NCBI GenBank assembly: GCA_003971905.1
Contig: RSEE01000132.1
Coordinates: 90,952-154,951 of the forward strand
Direction of reading: 5' to 3'
Length of the DNA stretch: 64,000 bases
Origin: Moniliella sp. 'wahieum'
Taxonomy: Eukaryota; Basidiomycota; Moniliellomycetes; Moniliellales; Moniliellaceae
Part shown: piece by piece, positions 57,501 through 64,000 of the stretch
Layout of the letters: the number at the start of each line of letters is the position of its first letter
How positions within the stretch are numbered: the first letter of the stretch is position 1
Translations under genes and position numbers: made by a program
Notes under the pieces: generated by a model
Databases searched by the model: none
What the model saw: only the letters and a program-made list of their open reading frames with translations
What the model was told of the DNA's origin: nothing

Positions 57501-58836
57501 AGTCAGGCTACTTTGCTCCCGCCGCCTCTCGCTCCCAAGCTGACCCCCAACAACCACACCACAACCGCAAGCACAACCCTCCCTCTTCCCCGCCCTGGTC
57601 TCCGCCTGGGAATGTAGCCTCCAGCGACGCAGTGCCACCCGGGACCGTTCATCAGCACCTGGCCTTTCTGCACCACACGCACTACGAGTCACGTTCCAGC
57701 GCCGCAGACGATTTCCCCCCCCTCCCTCCCCGTGCCACCATCTTCTGCGAACGGCGGCCTTTCAGGTTCGGGGATGGGTTCGGGGATGGGGATGCATTCA
57801 GGGGACGGGACGAGCGGACTGGCGAAACGCGCTGGAGCAAGTTACTTGAACGAGTACGAAGCGACGTTTGGCAGTGGATGTGGTGTGGACGTTGGTGCGC
57901 AACCCTTCCCTGTCTGGATCGGACGTGGGCATCGTCACCCCCTACGTCGCTCAGTTGGGGCTGCTCCTCTCTAAGCTCTCCCTCCGCGCGGCTGACTTGG
58001 CTCGCACCCCGGGTCAGGTCCGTGCGTCGGGGAGTGGGTCTGGGAGTGGGAGTAGGAGTGGGAGTGGGAGTGGGAGTGGGAGTGGGAGTGGGAGTGGGAG
58101 TGGGGCACGGTCCTGGCCGAGGTGGATTAGAACTAAGTCTGGTCCAAGTGGATTCGGTCGAGTCGTTCCAAGGCCGGCAAAAAGCCGTCATGATCTTTTC
58201 CACGGTCCGGAGCAACTCGGGTGGCTACGTGGGCTTCTTGGCCAATGCCAATCGACTCAACGTCGCTCTCACCCGCGCCCAACGCGCCCTCTTTGTCCTC
58301 GGCAACTTGAACACTTGGTCCCGCGCTCAAAAACGTACCACACGCTTGCTCACTGCTACTCGTACCCGACTGGAACAGGCTCGTGCCACAGCTGCAGCCA
58401 GTGGTACTGCTACTGCTACTGCTCTGCCAGTGGTGCCGATACTGCTACGGATGCCCCTCAGGAGTCGCCCATTCTACCTCCAACCCTTGACCATAAGAAC
58501 GAGCAAGCGACATCTGCCCCTCCCACGCTCCAACCGGCTCTCACCGCCCACGCCGACGGCGACCCCACACTCGTCCCCCAGCCTGACCCCACACTCACCC
58601 CCCCTCCCACGCTCGACGACGACGAGATGGCACAGGCACAACAACGTTCGATCCAGCGCTTGAGCACGCAAGTGGCCCACCTGACCGAACAAGCTACCGG
58701 TCTAAACCGTCTTGGCCACTACCGTTCCTTTGTCCTTGCGCGCTCTGTCGTCGTGCCCATTGATCGTGGCGTCTTCTTCCCCCGTGCTGCGCGCAGGTCC
58801 CCTTCCCCCTCCCTCGCGTCCGTGCGTGAGCGGTAG
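54532..58836 (+). CDS. UPF1/SMUBP2-like superfamily 1 helicase, possibly mitochondrial
   Basis: A superfamily 1B RNA/DNA helicase. The ATG at 54532 starts an Arg/Ser/Ala-rich, acid-free stretch ([19 protein letters not shown] .. [16 protein letters not shown]), typical of a mitochondrial presequence. A long divergent N-terminal half follows. Helicase motifs: I GPPGTGKT (56477-56500), II DEAS (57154-57165), [11 protein letters not shown] (about 57228), [15 protein letters not shown] (about 57395), then [17 protein letters not shown] and [19 protein letters not shown] (V/VI, about 58150-58310). Motif pieces lie in different frames, so at least six single-base breaks occur (for example near 56760, 57270, 57830, 58130). 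A Gly-Ser run from (GGGAGT)n interrupts the C-terminal domain. The stop is 58836; an alternative ending in DLALDWDQRARFSPDL at 59119 after an intron is possible. Confidence 0.8.
58031..58103. repeat. (GGGAGT)n hexanucleotide repeat
   Basis: About twelve near-perfect units within the helicase C-terminal half, encoding Gly-Ser between the [11 protein letters not shown] and VDSVESFQG motifs. Confidence 0.75.
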
Positions 58837-59151
58837 GTCTCCCTTAGGGAGGCGTCTATGCCCACTTCTCCTTCTCTTCTCCCTCCTCTCCTTCGCCTTC
58901 TCGTTCTCGTTCTCCCTCTCCCTCTCCCTCTCCTCCTCTGCTTCTCCCTCAGTCCCTTCCTCGGCTGTGCATTCCAGGTGGGGTTCCGGTCCAAGTCGGG
59001 GTGGGACGTGGCGCCGCACACGCGCCCCCCCGCCCGCGCCCAGCAGTTTGGTCGAAGCGTACGAGATGGACTTGGCCTTGGACTGGGACCAGCGCGCTCG
59101 TTTCTCCCCCGACCTCTGAGCACTCGCTCGGCTCCCCTTCAGCCTCGGTCT

Positions 59152-59214
59152 GGGTCGTGGGTCGTGGGTCGTGGGTCGTGGGTCGTGGGTCGTGGGTCGT
59201 GGGTCGTGGGTCAT
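59152..59214. repeat. (GGGTCGT)8 heptamer repeat
   Basis: Eight perfect GGGTCGT units plus GGGTCAT, just downstream of the helicase gene. Unlike the hexamers inside genes, a heptamer would break any reading frame, which fits its non-coding place. Confidence 0.8.
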
Positions 59215-59541
59215 GGGCCTGCGGCGAGACGAGTGTATGTATGTTTGTTGCGGTCGTACGTAGGCTGTACTCCTATCCTTTTCTACTGCTTCCGTGAGGC
59301 GCTGTCTTCTATGGCGGGCTCAGTGCATAGTGTAGAGTGCATAGTGCTTGGGGCACAGTGCATGGTTGATGGTGCCACGATGGATGGCTAGGTAGATCGT
59401 CGCACGGACCAGCTTCTGCCGAGCCCACACAGGTCACGAGCCGCGTGAGCAGCCCTCCGATGTTGGGCGGCCTTCGTCCTGGTCGGGTTGGTCACGAGTG
59501 GAGGTGTGTCTGCTCCTGGCGCTTACTCCATCACGACCGCC

Positions 59542-62053
59542 ATGCCCACGGCGACAGCGGCGGCGACGACCATGCCCACGGCGACGGCAGCGGAGACGGA
59601 GACGGCGTGGTGGTCGGATGGGACGGTGTATCCGACGCGGGAGATGGCGGTGGCGCGCGTGGTGCAGCAGCAGTTTGCCGCCAACAGATTGCCTGTCTCC
59701 GCTCTTCGCCCGCGCATCTCGCCGCCTTTGCTGAGTTGCACCTGGCATGGACCACGGATGAGGCGGGTGCCGTGCTGGAGCAGCCGCCCCTGGGGTCGAA
59801 TGCCATGCCTGCCGCCGCGTCGGCAAGGAGCGCGCGGCGGCGACGTTCTCATTGGCGGAGACGGCCTCCCCCACCCCCTCGTCGGAGGCAGGCGAGTTGG
59901 AAGGCGAGGGGCGGACGCGTCAGCAGACGAGTCAGCAGACGAGTCGAACCGCACCGCAACCACACGAGCAAAGCGCCGCGCAAGTCACGAAACGACACGC
60001 AACACTCCCCCACCGGGCTGGGTGCTGTCCCGACCAAACGCGCGCGCACCCGCCTCGCCCACCAGCTTGACCACCACGGCGGTCCTATCCAGACCGCCTT
60101 TACCTGCCGCACCCACGACTGCCCCTTCCTCACCCTCGTCCCCCGCACTTGGCCGCCTCTCATCCCACCACCGACGACCACCCGCCCGACCCGTCCGCCT
60201 GGACCATCCGCACCTACACCGCCCACGCCGATGCCTGCCCCTGCGTGCGCGCGAGGGCCAGGAGCGCGCGCCTGGGCTGGCGCCAGGAGGTGTCGCCGCG
60301 CTCGCTCGGGTCGATGATGACGCGTTTGAAGAGAATGACGCCCAAGCTCCTGCTCCAGCAGCACCCTTTGACGTGGACGGTGCGTTTCCTGCCCTCCCGT
60401 ATGCATGCATGCATACCCCCCTTTCTTTGGGCGCGCTGACCTCTTCCTCTTCCCGCCCCGAGCGGCTCTTGTCCCCAGAACACACTCGAGTGCGCTAAGC
60501 GTATCCTTCACCGTATAAGGCACCTGCGCGGCACAGCCGACGCCCGCATCACACAGGCGGCGACTTGTCCGCTCCCGCGCCCGGTCCCCGACGCCGCGCC
60601 GACGCGTGGCACTGAGCCTATGTCCTCTAGGCCAACCTTGGCTTGGCCCACGGACCAACGCTTTGTCAGTTCCGAAGCGGCTTTGGCTCAGGTCACCTCG
60701 ACGCTCTTCCTCCACCAGAGCGGGACTAAACTTTGGTGCCTCCAGCCCTCAGTCGCCTCCTCGCCGTCGTACCAACTCCACCCGGGACCCGAGATGCACC
60801 GCCTCCTCCTCCACCCACCACAGCACACGTTCACTTGCGCGTCGCCTGCCTGTCCGTTCCTGCTCCTACTCGTGCCCACACCAAGTGGCAGGCGCACCGA
60901 CTTGCCTTCCTGTGTACCATCGCATGCGCACGCGCACCCCCTACCCAGACTTACAGTGGCGTCTGCGCCTCGTCCACTGGCACGCTCGTTCGTGTCCCCA
61001 CCTGCCAGTCACGAGCACAGGCGCACCACAGTGCGTCATGACCCTGGCCCAACGCTTCGTCGCCGACTTATCCCCCCCCGAGCTCAACGAACTCACGCCC
61101 ACGCAGCTGATACATCGACTCGGGGTTTTTTGGTTCAAATCGGTAGGTTTACCTTTGCCCATTGACCCTTTGCCCATGGACCGTGGACCGTTGCCCGTTG
61201 ACCATTTGCCGGTGACCGTGGATCGTTCGTTGACCGGTGGGCTACGGTCTCCCCCTCCCTTCCCTTCCCTTCCCTTCCCTTCCCTTCCGCACCTCGCCTC
61301 GCGCCGGCATGCACCTTCGCCCTCTGACCATCTACCTCGCCCTCTTTGTCTTTCCAGGCCAAGTTCACCCTGTCCACGTTCCTGCGCAGTACACGCCAAG
61401 ACCGCAGACGCCACGCACGCTCCCAACGTGTCCAGCACCACTCGCACGAGGACAAGGACGAGGACGAGGATGAGGATGAGGCCCATCAAGACTCGGACGC
61501 AGATTCTTGCTCGGACGATGACCCGGACTGGGAGTATGGCTCGGACGATGACCCGGACTGGCAGTATGGCTCGGACGATGATCCGGACTGGAGTCTGGCT
61601 CGGAAACGGACTCCGACTCAGACGTGGACCCGGACTGGGACCCCACCTTGGATGGTGTGGCGGCGTGGGGCGCTCGGCGGTTCATCTTTACGCGCAGACA
61701 TGTGGGCGGCAGGAGCAGGCGGACGAGCAAGCGGACGAGCAGGCGGAAGAGCAAGCGGTCGAGCAAGCGGAAAGGAAGGGCAGCAGGAAGCAGACGTGGA
61801 GGCAGAAGTGGAAGCGGACGAGGACGAGGAAGCTGACGAAGAGGGAGGGACCGTGACGACACTCGCGGACGCGTCGACTCGGACTCTCTGTTGTGCTACT
61901 CTCGCCCCCCTCGCGGACGCTACTTTGCACGTCCTCCAGCCCACTGCAACCGGCACACCGCCACGACGGAACAGGTGCAACCGGATGAGCAAGCGAAGAA
62001 CAAGAGCAAGAGCAAGAACAATCGGAAGAGGAGGGAGACCGAAGCGGCCCTAG
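59542..62053 (+). CDS. Tandem C2HC (FAR1/WRKY-GCM1-like) zinc-module protein
   Basis: Two homologous modules are visible. Module A: WWSDGTVYPTREMAVARV (59611 on), then FTCRTHDCPFLTLVP (Cys at 60105 and 60120) and WTIRTYTAHADACP (60200-60241). Module B: WPTDQRFVSSEAALAQV (60645 on), FTCASPACPFLLLLVP (Cys at 60836 and 60851) and WRLRLVHWHARSCP (60957-60998). The pattern C-x4-C .. W .. H-x3-C is that of WRKY-GCM1/FAR1/MULE zinc domains. An intron at 60380-60478 separates the modules; another, 61143-61357, follows SPPELNELTPTQLIHRLGVF. The tail has acidic runs, four DDDPDW repeats (61516-61592) and a Lys/Arg-rich end. The frame shifts several times (for example about 59690, 59830, 60140, 60900). 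It may be a transcription factor domesticated from a Mutator-like element; no transposase core was seen. Confidence 0.5.
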
Positions 62054-64000
62054 TCAGATATTCACGTGAAGGACTGCATAACTCCGTCGATTTTCTCTAT
62101 GAAAATGACGTTTTTCGTCTCAGAATTACAGAGGTTGCAAAATGTCAGGCACCACAGTGTGTAAGTGCGAAAATGTGGCGCCTGACAGATGGTGATCTCT
62201 GACAGTTTGGGCGCGGGGCCTGTGTGCTGGAATGCAGAGTTTACGCTGGCCCGTCTGAAACGTGCGGAGGGCGAAGGGGGTGCCTGACGGTTGGTGACCT
62301 CTGACAGTTTGGGTGCGGGCCAGTGTCCTGGCGGTGCCAGCTCGAAATGATCGGCATGGGGGCTACTTACTAATTAGCCCGCATGTGCCGCCCGCTAACA
62401 CCGCATGTGCCATGTGACTGTGACACACGCTAACGCCGCATGCGGCAACGGATGTGACAGGGTCCGGGGCGGGGAATGTTCCGTGCGGGGTGGAGCCAGA
62501 GTGCACCGCGGTGGCATCACCGGGATGGGCATTGCATGTACGTGTGAGGATGGGTTACAATGGGTGTGTGACATGCGACGCGCTGTGGACGCCGCGGTTT
62601 GGTGACGATGGTACGCCCGACAGGCGACCGCATCCACGTGCGTTACCGGGAGCGTTGGATGTTGAACGCCGGGGCTGGCCTGGAGCTGCAAAAGCGTGAC
62701 GCGCAATGCTTGCAGCTGCTGCCAAGATGCCGCGTGCCGGAGCGGGGGGGGCGGCCTCCTGCGGAGGAGGACGCAGTGGCGCAGGGTGTGCGCTCAGGTA
62801 CATCGTTGGCAGCGCCTCCCACGTCCCTCAGGCCCAGCGCTCAGTCTGAGCTGCCAGTGCTGAACGCCCAGCGCCCAGGCCTCAGGCCTTCAACGTTCAG
62901 GCCTTCGGTCCAGCTCGTTGGATTCACTGCAAAAGTGCGGCCCTGCTGTACTGCCGGGTGGGCCTGGGGGTGCAAATGCCAACTGTGTTTCGATGCATGC
63001 TGCATATCAGGACAGTGCACACCATGCCCTGAGCTTGCCCTGAGCAAATATAGCCGGCCCTCCAACGCTGCTTGCGCCGTGTCCAGTCCCGACTCTTGCC
63101 TGGGTGGTGCCTAACTATTCCCAACTCCCGAGGGATGTCACGGGACTGGCTGGATGTCACGAGATCCCTGTGATACATCTAGATGTACTGGAGGGATCCC
63201 ACCTGATGTATTCCAGGGTATTTTTGGCCCGGGCCGGGGGACTTCCGGGGGTGTCCTTAATTGCCCCCCCGTTTAATTAGCACCCGCCTGCCAGCACGCT
63301 GCATCACATGCCGCGCCGCCCATGTGCAACGCCATCACCGCCACCGCCACCACCGCCCCCCCCACCCCCCGCGCCAACCGCCACCCCCCAGCGCTGCTTG
63401 CCCCACATCCACCGCCACCACCACCCCCGTACTTCCGCTTGCACCCTAGACATATGTTCATTGATACATCTGGTATGAGTGACCGATGAAACGATCACCG
63501 GAGCCTTCAAACTGCACTAGTGTCGATTTGAGGCTCTTTTCAGCCTGCACCTGTACGAATCGCGGCTCTACCGCTGACTCCCGACCGGTGACAGGCCTGA
63601 CGTGACGACGCTCCGTCCCGCCGGCCTGACCCGTGACCGCCCAACGGTGACAGGCATTAATTAAATACAGCGGCCGCCGCGCGCCCGCCGCCCGCCGCCG
63701 CGACCACCACCACCACCACCCGGAGGCCGTCCCCACCACCTACCCCACCACCCAACGCAATTTTTTTTTTCAGCACACCTCCTGATCTAGCTGGCAGACA
63801 CCATATTCGGTGTCCTTTGGGGGGTAGCCCAACATTTTTCTTTGAACGTGTTGTCTCGGCCCAGAGGGGGTGTCATGCTTTGGTGGCAGGGGGTATGGAA
63901 GGGCACCCTCTGGACTGGGTGTGTGTGAAATCTGAGGTCGAACGGACCGTGCACGGCTGAGATACGACGGATGGGGTGGGTCAGGGTTAGGTTGGGTTAG
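62054..64000. other. Repeat-rich right end
   Basis: No gene was recognised. Contains the 62143-62331 repeats, CACCACC/CCGCCACC simple repeats (63330-63430 and 63660-63750), and a TTAGGG-like run at the very end (63981-64000). Confidence 0.4.
62143..62331. repeat. Inverted and direct repeats around GCCTGAC
   Basis: TGTCAGGCACCAC (62143-62155) pairs 12 of 13 with GTGGCGCCTGACA (62175-62187). The 50-nt stretch 62180-62230 (GCCTGACAGATGGTGATCTC..) recurs diverged at 62282-62331. The arrangement looks like the ends of small non-autonomous elements. Confidence 0.6.

Overview
The window is fungal nuclear DNA. The evidence is short GT-AG introns (mostly 50-120 nt, often starting GTACGT, several with CTAAC/CTGAC-like branch sites), a Cdc12-type septin, a Reg1-like protein phosphatase regulator (DUF1752 signature), fungal sugar, oligopeptide and amino-acid transporters, and a spliceosomal cyclophilin. 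A basidiomycete fits best, but the class is not resolved. Exons from about 30 kb onward are GC-rich and full of simple codon repeats; 10.6-13.2 kb is visibly AT-rich and gene-poor.

Layout. 0-8 kb: secreted alpha/beta hydrolase, a small MG-x-C protein, tRNA-Thr(CGT), an OPT oligopeptide transporter. 8-19 kb: mostly non-coding, with decayed repeats (one 0.5-kb element present twice), one weak hypothetical ORF and one tRNA-like gene. 19.5-26 kb: MFS sugar transporter (+), intron-containing tRNA-Cys(GCA) (-), amino-acid transporter (-). 26-30 kb: gene-free. 30-46 kb: dense block of septin CDC12, TRAIP-like RING/coiled-coil protein, single-pass membrane protein, RAD5-like HIRAN/SNF2/RING helicase, cyclophilin H, NOP12-like RNA-binding protein. 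46.8-50.7 kb: REG1-like PP1 regulator (-). 53.7-62 kb: a second small MG-x-C protein, a UPF1-like helicase with a presequence-like N-terminus, and a protein with two copies of a C2HC (FAR1/WRKY-GCM1-like) zinc module. 62-64 kb: repeats, ending in a short TTAGGG-like run.

Nearly every conserved gene needs one or more single-base corrections, usually in short homopolymers, to read through. Cyclophilin H is the exception: five exons join into an intact 179-codon frame. I treat most of these breaks as probable long-read consensus errors rather than true pseudogenes, but the sequence alone cannot prove it. For broken genes I give the full span and list the breaks.

The genes do not form one pathway. 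Two themes recur: nutrient uptake in the left half (hydrolase, OPT, MFS and amino-acid carriers) and replication stress or RNA processing in the right half (TRAIP, RAD5, cyclophilin H, NOP12, UPF1-like helicase). A TAGGGTTGGG(CG) box lies 130-180 bp upstream of the septin, TRAIP, membrane-protein and RAD5 genes.
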